Part shown: one piece after another, positions 17,672 through 26,275 of the stretch
Layout of the letters: each line of letters begins with the position of its first letter
How positions within the stretch are numbered: the first letter of the stretch is position 1
DNA from: Nitrososphaerota archaeon
GTDB taxonomy: Archaea > Thermoproteota > Nitrososphaeria > Nitrososphaerales > JACPRH01
NCBI GenBank assembly: GCA_023379805.1
Contig: JAMCPI010000002.1
Coordinates: 117,956-181,955 of the forward strand
DNA: 64,000 bases
Reading direction: 5' to 3'
Translations under genes and position numbers: made by a program
Notes under the pieces: generated by a model
What the model was told of the DNA's origin: nothing
The model's input: the letters and a program-made list of their open reading frames with translations, nothing else
Databases searched by the model: none

Positions 17672-18228
17672 TGGGAGAAATGTCAGCCAAGATCTCATCA
17701 TACGAGACAGCGGAAATCAGAGGCCCTAAGCTCGCCTTCAACCTCACCCCTGAGAACTGCGGCCGAATGCTCAAGCGATCCAAACGTCTACTGGTGGTAG
17801 TAGGCGGAGACGCATTGAAGATGAAGATCGACGACGGTGTAGATGTCCCCGAGGTGGCGGTGCGGCTGGCTAGAAGCCTAGGAGGAACGATAGTGGCCTC
17901 TCCGGGTGTCTTCAAGGCATTCCAAGGTGTTTCGGCTGTAAAGTTGATAAATATGGGACTGGAAGATGCGGTGAACAGGCTTAAGGATGAAAGCTGGAAG
18001 GGTTTTGACGGGATGGGAGGCTACGACATGGCCGTATTCATAGGCGGGCTGTACTACTTCCAGAGCATGATGCTTTCAACACTGAAGCATTTTGCTCCAA
18101 ACCAGAAAACCATCTCTCTCGACCGGTTCTACCACCCTAACGCGACATTTTCGCTGGAGAACCTCACCCCTGATAAGTGGAAGGCAGGGTTAGATGCGAT
18201 GCTTCAACTACTGGAGGAGAAGAAGTAA
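17671..18228 (+). CDS. cdhB: CO dehydrogenase/acetyl-CoA synthase, epsilon subunit
   Basis: A 185-residue epsilon subunit that forms the alpha2-epsilon2 CODH component with CdhA and is thought to assist electron transfer. It has the family pattern of an N-terminal strand-helix region (RSKRLLVVVGGDALKM), the IVASPGVFKAFQG loop and the YFQSMMLSTLKHFAPNQKTI C-terminal segment. The GTG start overlaps the cdhA stop; an ATG three codons later is the alternative. Its stop is two bases before the cdhC ATG. Confidence 0.93.
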   Translation: MGEMSAKISSYETAEIRGPKLAFNLTPENCGRMLKRSKRLLVVVGGDALKMKIDDGVDVPEVAVRLARSLGGTIVASPGVFKAFQGVSAVKLINMGLEDAVNRLKDESWKGFDGMGGYDMAVFIGGLYYFQSMMLSTLKHFAPNQKTISLDRFYHPNATFSLENLTPDKWKAGLDAMLQLLEEKK

Positions 18229-18230
18229 AG

Positions 18231-19706
18231 ATGGGTAAAATCTGTGATGCAGACGAGCTGAGGACTCTACCGTCAGGAGTCCAGAAGCCAGCTTTCCCAG
18301 TCGACATCGGAGAGATGCATGAGGGTGAACGGGTCAGGAAACCCCAGATGTACCTCGAATTCGGAGGGCTAAAGGCTGAAGCGAAATTCGAGCTTGTCAG
18401 ACCCCGCCAACTAGACGAGATTGAGGACGCCCGTATCATCATCGAAGGCCCGGATATCTCGGAGATGGCTGAAGACGGAAGCTATTCTCTAGGCATCCTC
18501 ATCGAGGTAGCGGGTGCAAAGGTTGAGAACGATATCGCAGGCGTCTTGGAGCGGAGAATCCACTACTTCCTCAACTACATCGAAGGAGTCATGCATGTAA
18601 ACCAGAGATACGACATCTGGATCCGTTTCACAAAGGATGCTTACAACCGAGGGTTCAACTCGCTTGAATGGTTCGGCAAAGCCCTTATCTGGCTGTACAA
18701 GACAAGCTTCCCTATTCTGGAGAAGGTTCAGGTGACCTTCTACACAGAGCCGGCGCAGGTCTCAGAGCAGCTCAAAACTGCGATGACGATCTGGGCGGAG
18801 CGGGACGAAAGGACAAGAAACCTGATGGATGAAGATGTTGAGCAGTTCTACGGCTGCGTTATGTGCCAATCATTCGCCCCCAGCCACATGTGCGTCATCA
18901 CCCCTAACAGAACCGGCTCCTGCGGCTCCATCAGCTGGTTTGATGCTAGAGCAGCCTCAAACATCGACCCTAACGGCCCTAACTTCGTGATTGAGAAGGG
19001 TGAGGTGGTCGATACCGACAAAGGCATCTACAGAGGTGTCGATAAAGTACTGCAGGAAAAATCTCTAGGCTCTATTCAATCGGTCTCAATTTACAGCATG
19101 TTCGAGAACCCTCATACCTCCTGCGGATGCTTCGAAGGCATAGCCTTCTACATACCTGAGATTGACGCAGTAGGCGTAGTTAACAGAGATTTCCGTGAAG
19201 AGACTGTAAACGGCCTAACCTTCTCAGCGATGGCCACCAACACAAGCGGCGGAGTTCAGAGCCCGGGCTTCAACGGCATAGCCATCGAGTATCTTCGCTC
19301 ACCGAGATTCTTGAAGCCTGACGGAGGATGGAACAGGGTGGTCTGGATGCCTTCCGATGTGAAGGAGCGGGTCAAGAGCGCTATAACCGCAGATGTTATC
19401 GATAAGATAGCGACTGAAAAAGATGTGAAGAACCTAGCTGATCTGAAGCAGTTCCTAACTCAGAAGCAGCACCCAATCCTGCAGCGATGGAAGGAGCAGG
19501 AAGCAACCTCCGAAGCAGAGTCCGCTGAGCCTGAAGCAGCAGCTGAAACCGGAACGACGACCGCGATTCAACTCCCAGCCGAGGGTGAAACGGTGATAAG
19601 CGCTCCCACAATGCAGCTACCAGTATCAGGCGGTTTCAAGATCATTCTGAAGAACGCTAAGATCACTGCGGAGAAGATAATCATCAAGCGGCTGGACAAA
19701 AAGTAG
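18231..19706 (+). CDS. cdhC: CO dehydrogenase/acetyl-CoA synthase, beta subunit (acetyl-CoA synthase)
   Basis: A 491-residue acetyl-CoA synthase subunit carrying the Ni-Ni-[4Fe-4S] A-cluster. The cluster-binding region is clear: FYGCVMCQSFAPSHMC, then NRTGSCGSISWFDARAAS, with the later Cys pair in SCGCFEGIAFYIPE. The archaeal enzyme lacks the N-terminal CODH-binding domain of bacterial AcsB, as here. The C-terminal tail has an Ala/Glu-rich linker (about 425-450) and a short basic end. The ATG at 18231 is preferred over upstream in-frame starts because it sits two bases after cdhB. It condenses CO, a methyl group from the corrinoid protein and CoA. Confidence 0.96.
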   Translation: MGKICDADELRTLPSGVQKPAFPVDIGEMHEGERVRKPQMYLEFGGLKAEAKFELVRPRQLDEIEDARIIIEGPDISEMAEDGSYSLGILIEVAGAKVENDIAGVLERRIHYFLNYIEGVMHVNQRYDIWIRFTKDAYNRGFNSLEWFGKALIWLYKTSFPILEKVQVTFYTEPAQVSEQLKTAMTIWAERDERTRNLMDEDVEQFYGCVMCQSFAPSHMCVITPNRTGSCGSISWFDARAASNIDPNGPNFVIEKGEVVDTDKGIYRGVDKVLQEKSLGSIQSVSIYSMFENPHTSCGCFEGIAFYIPEIDAVGVVNRDFREETVNGLTFSAMATNTSGGVQSPGFNGIAIEYLRSPRFLKPDGGWNRVVWMPSDVKERVKSAITADVIDKIATEKDVKNLADLKQFLTQKQHPILQRWKEQEATSEAESAEPEAAAETGTTTAIQLPAEGETVISAPTMQLPVSGGFKIILKNAKITAEKIIIKRLDKK

Positions 19707-19730
19707 CGGTTCGAAAATAGGTGAAGCAAC

Positions 19731-20930
19731 ATGGGTGAAGAATCTGAATCAACGAATCTGGTCAAAAACCTGCTGAAGGTAGTGCAGGAACTAGGTGAAA
19801 TTGAGATTGACAACGTCACTCTCGACGTTGAGCAGCTAGAGCTCATCATACAGCCGATTGTCTCATCAATGATATCTGGAGCGAGACCCCCACAGCTTTC
19901 CGCTAAACAGGCCCAGATTCAGCAGCTGTTAGAAGCGAAGTACGCTACTCCTCTGGAGCAGTATCCGGGCCGAGTCGTCGAGGTTCAGCTCGGCGCGACC
20001 AGATCCGAAGGCGGATCAAGGGGAAGCGTCGTTAAGATCGGTGGCGAGCGAACGATGCCTTTCTACAGCTTCGAGGCTGAGAATCCTAACCGCCCAGCGT
20101 TCGCAATGGACATCTTCGATATGCCGTTAAGCCTCGCCAAGATGGTGAAGATGCATTACGAGGACGTTATGACCGATCCTGCAGCGTGGGCGAAACGCTG
20201 CGTCGAATTCGGCGCCGACGTTGTCTCGCTTAACCTGATTAGCACCGACCCGTTGCTGAACGACACCTCTCCGCAGACCGCTGCGAAAACGGTTGAACAG
20301 GTTCTTCAGGCGGTGGATGTGCCGATAATTATCGGAGGCTCCGGCAACAAGCAGAAAGACCCTATCGTTCTTGAAGCCGCTGCTTCCGCTGCTGCCGGTG
20401 AACGGATTCTGCTGAACTCCGCTAACACCGATAACGATCACAAACGAATCGTCGAGGCCGCTAACAAGTACGGACATTCAGTAGTAGCCTTCACCCCGAT
20501 GGATGTTAACAACGCGAAGAAACTCAACAAGACGCTGCTTAGTGAGGGGCTGCCGAAGGATCACATTGTGATTGACCCTACTACAGCCGCGTTAGGTTAC
20601 GGTATAGACTACACTATCAGCATCATGGAGCGGATCAAGCTCGCCGGGCTTCTTGGAGACGAAGATCTGCAGATGCCGGTTCTTGCGCCGGCCAGCAACG
20701 CTTGGGGTGCCCGTGAAGCGTGGATGAAGAACGAGGACATCGGGCCAAGGGAGCTAAGAGGCCCGCTTTGGGAGACAATTACACTACTCACCGCTATGCT
20801 GGCAGGTGGAGACATCTTCATGATCAGCCACCCCGCCACCACTAGGGTCGCCAAGGGACTTGTCCAGGATCTACTAGGAAAAACAGCTAAAGGAGGCGTA
20901 GTTGAAGATTGGGTGACTGCGCTAGGCTAA
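19731..20930 (+). CDS. cdhD: CO dehydrogenase/acetyl-CoA synthase, delta subunit (corrinoid protein)
   Basis: A 399-residue delta subunit, the smaller partner of the corrinoid iron-sulfur methyltransfer component. A TIM-barrel fold is indicated by the order of the blocks RPAFAMDIFDMP, CVEFGADVVSLNLISTDP, VDVPIIIGGSGNKQKDP and the C-terminal LAPASNAWGAREAWM. With CdhE it moves the methyl group from tetrahydropterin to CdhC. The ATG start follows a GGTGAAGC region. The operon continues after 24 bp into cdhE. The CooC-type Ni-insertion ATPase gene often seen inside methanogen cdh operons is absent here. Confidence 0.95.
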   Translation: MGEESESTNLVKNLLKVVQELGEIEIDNVTLDVEQLELIIQPIVSSMISGARPPQLSAKQAQIQQLLEAKYATPLEQYPGRVVEVQLGATRSEGGSRGSVVKIGGERTMPFYSFEAENPNRPAFAMDIFDMPLSLAKMVKMHYEDVMTDPAAWAKRCVEFGADVVSLNLISTDPLLNDTSPQTAAKTVEQVLQAVDVPIIIGGSGNKQKDPIVLEAAASAAAGERILLNSANTDNDHKRIVEAANKYGHSVVAFTPMDVNNAKKLNKTLLSEGLPKDHIVIDPTTAALGYGIDYTISIMERIKLAGLLGDEDLQMPVLAPASNAWGAREAWMKNEDIGPRELRGPLWETITLLTAMLAGGDIFMISHPATTRVAKGLVQDLLGKTAKGGVVEDWVTALG

Positions 20931-20954
20931 ATGCTGATGATAAGGTGATGCTTG

Positions 20955-22373
20955 ATGAGTGAAAAGCTAGGTCTACTCTCAATCTACAAGCTTCTTCCCC
21001 AAACTAACTGCGGTCAATGCGGTGAAGCTAACTGCATGGCCTTCGCTTCAAGGCTGCTTGAGCGAAGCAAGCTCCCAGAAGACTGCCCACCTCTGGTTAA
21101 GCAGCCCAAATACAAGAAGAATTATGAGAAGCTAGCCGCAATGATTGCTCCGCCGATCCGTGAAGTCAAGATAGGCTCCGGCGAGAGGACTGTTAAGATC
21201 GGCGGTGAAGAAGTTCTTTATCGACATCAGCTAAGCTATCACAACCAGACCGCTATAGCGATTGATGTAAGTGACAACATGACTGCGGAGGAGATCCGTA
21301 GCAGATGCGCAGCGACTGAAAAGTTCTCAATGATCAAGATGGGGCAGCAGATGAGACTCGACATGATTGCGGTCAGAGCCGCTTCAGGTGAGCCGGAGCG
21401 GTTCGCCTCAACCGTGAAGCTCGTAAACGAAGTGTGCAGCCTTCCTCTGATGCTCTGCTCCACCGATCCAGCCTCTCTGAAAGCCGCGCTGGAGGTTCAA
21501 GGTGTATCTGAGAAGCGTCCTTTGCTTTACGCCGCTACTAAGGATAACTGGAAGGAGGTGGGTGAGCTTGCTCAGCGATACATCTGCCCAGTAGTAGTCT
21601 CCTCGCCGAATAATCTAGACGGGCTGGTCTCACTGGCTTCAACACTAGAGTCTATGGGGCTGAAAGATATTGTGCTTGATCCGGGTACACTCGTAGAAGG
21701 CAGTCTACTGAAGGAGACGATAAATAATCTGGTGATGCTTCGCAGATCCGGGTTGCTGAAAGAGAAGGCGCTCGGCTATCCTCTTCTCTGCATCCCTGCT
21801 GTCGTGTGGGCTACAGCTGAGAAGGCTGATCCCGTTGTCACTGCGTATCGGGAGTCGTATATCGCTTCACTTCTAGTTAACAGGTATGCTGACATCATTG
21901 TAATGCACAGCTTGGACATCTGGGCGGTGCTACCGGTCGTAACGCTGCGGCAGGCTGTCTACACAGATCCTAGGAAGCCTGTCTCAGTGGAGTCTGGTGT
22001 CAGAGAAATAGGGACGGTGGATGAAAGCTCCCCTGTACTCGTCACCACAAACTTCGCGTTAACCTACTATACAGTTGTGAACGACATCGAAGCTTCAGGA
22101 GTTAACTGCTACCTCATCGTCGCTGACTCTGAAGGGCTCGCGGTGGAGGTAGGTGTCGCAGGTGGGCAGTTCAACGCCACCAAAATCAATGATGCTCTAG
22201 GTGTCTCCAACCTAGCTGGAAAGATGAATCACAAGCGGATGGTGATACCTGGACGCGCAGCTCGACTGAAAGGCGACATCGAGGATACAACCGGCTGGGA
22301 GGCTATGATAGGGCCGCAGGACTCCTCGGAGATCGGAGGCTTCATCAAGAAGCACTGGGATGCGCCGAAGTAA
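20955..22373 (+). CDS. cdhE: CO dehydrogenase/acetyl-CoA synthase, gamma subunit (corrinoid Fe-S protein)
   Basis: A 472-residue gamma subunit. The N-terminal LLPQTNCGQCGEANCMAFA plus a later Cys (LPEDCPPL) is the [4Fe-4S] motif that activates the corrinoid. A TIM-barrel follows, then a C-terminal cobalamin-binding domain containing the GGQFNATKI segment. It accepts the methyl group on Co(I) and delivers it to the acetyl-CoA synthase subunit. ATG 20955 is taken as start because GGTGATG lies at the correct distance; a TTG directly before it is in frame. Confidence 0.95.
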   Translation: MSEKLGLLSIYKLLPQTNCGQCGEANCMAFASRLLERSKLPEDCPPLVKQPKYKKNYEKLAAMIAPPIREVKIGSGERTVKIGGEEVLYRHQLSYHNQTAIAIDVSDNMTAEEIRSRCAATEKFSMIKMGQQMRLDMIAVRAASGEPERFASTVKLVNEVCSLPLMLCSTDPASLKAALEVQGVSEKRPLLYAATKDNWKEVGELAQRYICPVVVSSPNNLDGLVSLASTLESMGLKDIVLDPGTLVEGSLLKETINNLVMLRRSGLLKEKALGYPLLCIPAVVWATAEKADPVVTAYRESYIASLLVNRYADIIVMHSLDIWAVLPVVTLRQAVYTDPRKPVSVESGVREIGTVDESSPVLVTTNFALTYYTVVNDIEASGVNCYLIVADSEGLAVEVGVAGGQFNATKINDALGVSNLAGKMNHKRMVIPGRAARLKGDIEDTTGWEAMIGPQDSSEIGGFIKKHWDAPK

Positions 22374-22405
22374 GTGAGAGAGTAAGCAAGTAAGCGAATA
22401 CAAAT

Positions 22406-22834
22406 ATGAGGTTCCGCATCGAGGTTAAGAATAGCTCCCGTTGCATCGGCTGCTACAACTGTCTCTACGCGTGTTCCCGTCACCTCTTCGACTCGGTTGA
22501 TCAGACGCGGACAGCCGTCTTCGTCCGACCTGACAGATCTCTCAGCAACCGCTTCACAGTTATAGCGTGCCGCTACTGCCAGAATCCTGAGTGCGCTTCA
22601 GCCTGTCCCCACGGTGCGCTTCAGCCTCTGCCTGAAGGCGGCATAACTCTGATATCTTCTAAATGCAAGGGGTGCACCAGCTTCGACTGCGTCAAGGCCT
22701 GCATGCTGACAGCTCTGGTCTTGGATCGTAAAACCAAGATGCCGATTATCTGTGATAAATGCGGCGACTGTGCCAAGTACTGCCCCCACAACGTCTTCAG
22801 TTACGAGGAGGAGAAGGAGATTGTCACTGTCTAA
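22406..22834 (+). CDS. Polyferredoxin-type 4Fe-4S protein linked to AOR
   Basis: A 142-residue iron-sulfur protein of the HycB/DmsB-like type with four Cys groups: CIGCYNCLYACSRH, CRYCQNPECASACP, CKGCTSFDCVKAC and CDKCGDCAKYCP. It can hold up to four [4Fe-4S] clusters and is the kind of small electron carrier usually encoded next to aldehyde ferredoxin oxidoreductases. It begins 32 bp after cdhE, and its last 14 bp overlap the AOR start, showing translational coupling. It probably shuttles electrons between AOR and the ferredoxin pool. Confidence 0.88.
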   Translation: MRFRIEVKNSSRCIGCYNCLYACSRHLFDSVDQTRTAVFVRPDRSLSNRFTVIACRYCQNPECASACPHGALQPLPEGGITLISSKCKGCTSFDCVKACMLTALVLDRKTKMPIICDKCGDCAKYCPHNVFSYEEEKEIVTV

Positions 22835-24638
22835 CCGTGTCCTCTACGTCGATCTGAGCGAAGCCACCAGCAAGGTGGTTGAGCGGCCTGATCTCTTCCA
22901 GAAGTACATCGGGGGCGCAGGCGTAGCCTCTAAACTGCTGTTGGACGAAGCTCCTGCGAAAATCGATCCATTCTCACCTGACGCGCCTATCATCATCGCC
23001 AGCAGTCCGCTTACAACGGTGCTGCCGTGTGTCGTGAAGGCGGTTGCAATGTTCAAGTCGCCTCTGACCGGGAATCTAGGTGAAACACATGCGGCAGGAT
23101 ATTTCCCGTCAGCTCTTAGTTTAGCGGGCTACAGTGCCTTGGTGATTAAAGGCGCCTCTGCGGAGCCGGTTGCGCTAGTCATTAACGATAGTGATGTGAA
23201 GATCCGGAAAGCCTCTTCACTTTGGGGGCTTTCGCCGCTGCAGGTTGAGCAGGCGCTAGGCAGCTTCGGTGAGGGTGGTCTTCACAGTGTCATAAGCTGC
23301 GGAGCGGCTGGGGAGAACTTTGTTCACTACAGCAACGTGGTTGTGGATCGGTATCACCACTTCGGCAGAATGGGTCTAGGTGCCATCTTCGGGAGCAAAC
23401 GGTTGAAGGCAATATCGGTTGACGGCGCTGAAGGTGTCGAGTTAACTAACCCGTTAACAATCAGGGACTATTACGAAAAGGTGTATCAGAGCATCGTCGG
23501 AACCGACCTGATGGTGAAGTACCATGACTACGGAACCCCAGCTAACGTTCTGAGTCTCAACGAGATGGGTGCTCTCCCAACTGAGAATTTCCGCAAAACC
23601 CGCTTCGAAGACGCTGAGAAGATATCAGGCGAAACTATCGCGGAGAACAGGTTGGAGCGCAAAATCTCCTGCGCCAGTTGTCCTATCGCCTGCGTGCACC
23701 TAGCCGATGTAAAGGATGAGTTCAGCCCTTCCCATGAAAGAGGTCGCCGCGAGCTGTTCAAGGAGAGCCGCCTCGTACCGTACAACTATGAGCCGATGTA
23801 CGCTCTCGGTTCAAACCTCAGAGTAAGCGATTACGACGGGTTGCTGCGGCTTATCGGGGTCTGTGAAGAACTAGGTCTTGACGTGATGACCGCGGGCAAC
23901 ATCTTAGGCTGGGTTACCGAGGCCTTCGAAAAGGGGTTGATAGGCGAAGGTGAGACCGGCGGGTTGAAACCGGTTTGGGGAGACTCAACCACCTATGTGG
24001 AGATGCTTAGACGCATATCGAGCGCTAGGAGAAGCCCATTCTACTCCACCTTGGCGCGCGGACTCGACCCAGCAGCTGAAAAATATGGTGGCAAAGACTT
24101 CGCTGTGTCTCTTGGAGGTAACGGGCCGGCAGGATACATGACAGGCTACGGCTCAATCGCCGGCACAGTTGTGGGAGCTCGGCATTCGCATCTCAGCAAC
24201 TCCGGATACTCATACGATGAGAGTAATCTGGGGAAAGAGTTTGATGCAGAAAAGATCGCGGACTACTTGATCGAGCAGGAGGACTGGCTCTACATAATAT
24301 ACTCGCTCGGGGTCTGCTACTTCGCCCGCAAAGTCTACGACAAGATGATTGTCTCAAAGATGCTGGCGGCCATCGGCATTGAATATACTCCTGAAAACCT
24401 TGGTGAGCTTGGGAGAGAAATATCTCACAATCTCTTGAAGTACAAGTTCCAAGAAGGATTCCGGATGGACACCGTCAAAATTCCGAAGCGGCTCCTTGAG
24501 CCGGTGACTCCGTGGGGGCGGCTGGACGAAGGAAAACTCAAGCAGATTATCGCATCCTATATTAGAAAGCGGGAGAAGGAAGGTGTGAAGATTAAGGGCG
24601 AAGATGTAGCTCTCAAAGACCTTCTCTCAATCCGTTGA
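22821..24638 (+). CDS. aor: Aldehyde ferredoxin oxidoreductase (tungsten/molybdenum)
   Basis: A 605-residue AOR-family enzyme, about the size of the Pyrococcus enzyme. The N-terminal NRVLYVDLSEATSKVVER and YIGGAGVASKLLLDE, the pterin-binding FKSPLTGNLGETHAAGYFP and GYSALVIKGAS, the cluster motif CASCPIACVH and the distal cluster Cys in YSLGVCYF are all present. TTG 22821 is chosen because a GGAGGAG run precedes it and the N-terminus then matches the family; upstream in-frame starts add an unrelated Arg-rich stretch. It interconverts aldehydes and carboxylic acids with ferredoxin. Last gene of the cdh operon. Confidence 0.92.
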   Translation: MSLSNRVLYVDLSEATSKVVERPDLFQKYIGGAGVASKLLLDEAPAKIDPFSPDAPIIIASSPLTTVLPCVVKAVAMFKSPLTGNLGETHAAGYFPSALSLAGYSALVIKGASAEPVALVINDSDVKIRKASSLWGLSPLQVEQALGSFGEGGLHSVISCGAAGENFVHYSNVVVDRYHHFGRMGLGAIFGSKRLKAISVDGAEGVELTNPLTIRDYYEKVYQSIVGTDLMVKYHDYGTPANVLSLNEMGALPTENFRKTRFEDAEKISGETIAENRLERKISCASCPIACVHLADVKDEFSPSHERGRRELFKESRLVPYNYEPMYALGSNLRVSDYDGLLRLIGVCEELGLDVMTAGNILGWVTEAFEKGLIGEGETGGLKPVWGDSTTYVEMLRRISSARRSPFYSTLARGLDPAAEKYGGKDFAVSLGGNGPAGYMTGYGSIAGTVVGARHSHLSNSGYSYDESNLGKEFDAEKIADYLIEQEDWLYIIYSLGVCYFARKVYDKMIVSKMLAAIGIEYTPENLGELGREISHNLLKYKFQEGFRMDTVKIPKRLLEPVTPWGRLDEGKLKQIIASYIRKREKEGVKIKGEDVALKDLLSIR

Positions 24639-24661
24639 CGCCGTATCATGCTTCACCCTAT

Positions 24662-25276
24662 TTACTGCTGCATATCGGGTAGCGGAACCTGTTTGAAGAG
24701 TACAGTTAGGTATCCCTGCTCAGCTGTATGTCTAAGGATTGCGTAGCCTGACGAATTCAGCAATCCCTCGATCATCCTTAGTACGACTGATGCGTGCTGC
24801 AACGGCGTCTCGGGGATGAAGAAAACCCTCAGATCAAAGGTGTCATCATCTTTTTTCCTGATCTGCACTTCATTACAGTCCCAGAATAGGTTGTGCAGCA
24901 TTTTCCGGAGGGATTCGGTGAACGACTCATTCGAGGACTCCTCGCTGAGGAGCCGTCCGTACCACTTGGCCTTCTCGTATGCTTTGTTCAGCCACCAGTC
25001 ACGATCCTTTCTATAGGCGATGCCGCTCGCGGTGTACCAGAGGTCTTGGTTGACTAGTAACATCCTGCTTCTTTTCACTCGGTCTAGGAAAACACAAGTT
25101 TCTACAGCGTCTTTCAGGGGAAAACCGCGCCGGTAAGAGTCAATCCCGATGGCCGCAATCTCGTTGATAAGACTATAGAGAGTTTTTCCCTCTTGGTTAG
25201 CAATGCGGTTCAACTCCTCAGCTATCTTGTCGTTTATGTTGACTGTTCTCCGCTTGTCGCTTTCCGGAGTAAACAT
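24662..25276 (-). CDS. Ribbon-helix-helix-like protein, unknown C-terminal domain
   Basis: A 204-residue protein starting at ATG 25276. The first 45 residues (KRRTVNINDKIAEELNRIAN followed by EGKTLYSLINEIAAIGI) look like a ribbon-helix-helix DNA-binding domain: a beta strand with alternating polar residues, then two helices. The remaining 155 residues contain Trp/Tyr-rich helices and two beta-rich stretches (DTFDLRVFFIPETPLQHASV and EQGYLTVLFKQVPLP) that I cannot assign. It is convergent with AOR (23 bp gap) and divergent from the ParB-like gene. Two perfect palindromes lie in the shared promoter region, so it may be an autoregulator. Confidence 0.65.
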   Translation of the reverse strand: MFTPESDKRRTVNINDKIAEELNRIANQEGKTLYSLINEIAAIGIDSYRRGFPLKDAVETCVFLDRVKRSRMLLVNQDLWYTASGIAYRKDRDWWLNKAYEKAKWYGRLLSEESSNESFTESLRKMLHNLFWDCNEVQIRKKDDDTFDLRVFFIPETPLQHASVVLRMIEGLLNSSGYAILRHTAEQGYLTVLFKQVPLPDMQQ

Positions 25277-25307
25277 TGCCCTTAACACAACTCCATAGCA
25301 TGATAAG

Positions 25308-25327
25308 TTGAGTGCATTTGCACTCAA
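25308..25327. promoter_or_regulatory. Perfect 20-bp palindrome, probable operator
   Basis: TTGAGTGCA-TT-TGCACTCAA: a 9-bp perfect inverted repeat with a 2-bp centre. It lies between the divergent RHH-like gene (start 25276) and the TATA box of the ParB-like gene. This is the right size and symmetry for a dimeric RHH or HTH repressor. Confidence 0.6.
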
Positions 25328-25344
25328 AACTGCTCACGCAGTTT
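25327..25344. promoter_or_regulatory. Second perfect palindrome overlapping the parB-like TATA box
   Basis: AAACTGC-TCAC-GCAGTTT: a 7-bp perfect inverted repeat with a 4-bp centre. It abuts the first palindrome and its right arm runs into the TTTATAAAA box at 25342-25350. Protein bound here would block the promoter. Confidence 0.55.
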
Positions 25345-25373
25345 ATAAAATTATTCTTATAGCAAGATACAGT
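25342..25373 (+). promoter_or_regulatory. TATA box for leaderless parB-like gene
   Basis: TTTATAAAA (25342-25350) is centred 28 bases before TTG 25374. This indicates a leaderless transcript and decides between the possible start codons of the ParB-like protein. Confidence 0.6.
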
Positions 25374-26261
25374 TTGCCTCATCTCGGTCTTATTGAAGAG
25401 ATCAGAATAAGCAGTATACGTTGTTCACCATACAATGTAAGGACCGATCTTGGACAAATTGAGGGGCTCCTGCAGTCTATAGATAACCTAGGTCTGCTTC
25501 AGCCGCTCGTGGTTCGGTCAAGAGGAGATGAGTTTGAGATAGTCGCCGGCAGCAGAAGATTTGAAGCTTGCCGCCGCCTCGGTTGGAGAAAAGTTCCCTG
25601 TCACATCGTGGATCTAGACGATCGTGAAGCATTCGAAGTCTCATTAGTCGAGAATATACAGCGTCGAACCCTGAACCCGATTGAGGAGGCGGAGGCCTTC
25701 CGAAGATATGTAAATGAATACGGCTGGGGAGGTGTTTCAGATCTAGCGAGACGGATAGGAAAGAGTCAAGAATACGTCAGCAAACGTATGCGTCTACTTG
25801 GGCTTCCGCAAGAAATCCTGAACGATCTCGTAGTCGGCAAGATAGGGTCCAGCGTGGCGGAGGAGCTCCTCTCGCTTGATAACGGTGTCATGTGTCAGGA
25901 ACTAGGACAATTAGCCTCATCCAACCATCTGACACTGAAGGAGATACGCTCTCTGACAAAGATGATTAAGGAAGAAGATGATGCCTCTAGATTGCCAGCT
26001 GTATTATCTCGTCCCAGTAATGAACAAAGTCATCGATCAGCTGATGAAGCACTGCGCCGAGGGGTTCTACTGTTACGCAGCACCCTTCTGAGACTGGATG
26101 AAATTATCGATGACGTTGACGATCAATGGGTGATACACGAGTTTCTCATGGAGTACAGATTAAACCTGCATGAAAGCATCTCTTCATTTATTAAGGCGCG
26201 AATGCGGCTAAACTCGCTTGTAAAAGAGCGTGCTCCTGAGTTTGTGGAGGTTGTCCATTAA
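25374..26261 (+). CDS. ParB/Spo0J-like nuclease-domain protein
   Basis: A 295-residue ParB-family protein with the full core. Box I is LLQPLVVRSRGDEFEIVAGS with RRFEACRRLGW (the CTP-binding GxRR motif, here GSRR) and box II is EVSLVENIQRRTLNPIEEAE. A helix-turn-helix follows (VSDLARRIGKSQEYVSKRMR). The C-terminal 100 residues form a helical region that could dimerise. No ParA gene lies in the window, so it may be a chromosomal partition factor acting with a distant ParA or a Noc/KorB-like regulator. TTG 25374 is chosen from promoter spacing; upstream in-frame codons would overlap the operator. A small membrane protein gene follows after 14 bp. Confidence 0.88.
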   Translation: MPHLGLIEEIRISSIRCSPYNVRTDLGQIEGLLQSIDNLGLLQPLVVRSRGDEFEIVAGSRRFEACRRLGWRKVPCHIVDLDDREAFEVSLVENIQRRTLNPIEEAEAFRRYVNEYGWGGVSDLARRIGKSQEYVSKRMRLLGLPQEILNDLVVGKIGSSVAEELLSLDNGVMCQELGQLASSNHLTLKEIRSLTKMIKEEDDASRLPAVLSRPSNEQSHRSADEALRRGVLLLRSTLLRLDEIIDDVDDQWVIHEFLMEYRLNLHESISSFIKARMRLNSLVKERAPEFVEVVH

Positions 26262-26275
26262 ACAGTGATGCGTTG

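Noticed and set aside
18177..18230. N-terminal extension of CdhC upstream of 18231
   Set aside because: The extra 18 residues overlap cdhB and do not resemble the family N-terminus; the ATG two bases after cdhB is the natural start.
22752..22820. N-terminal extension of AOR upstream of 22821
   Set aside because: It is an Arg-rich stretch overlapping the ferredoxin gene. The TTG with a GGAGGAG site gives the conserved N-terminus.
25308..25344. Canonical bacterial parS site
   Set aside because: The palindromes do not resemble the bacterial parS consensus TGTTTCACGTGAAACA. They are reported as operators instead.
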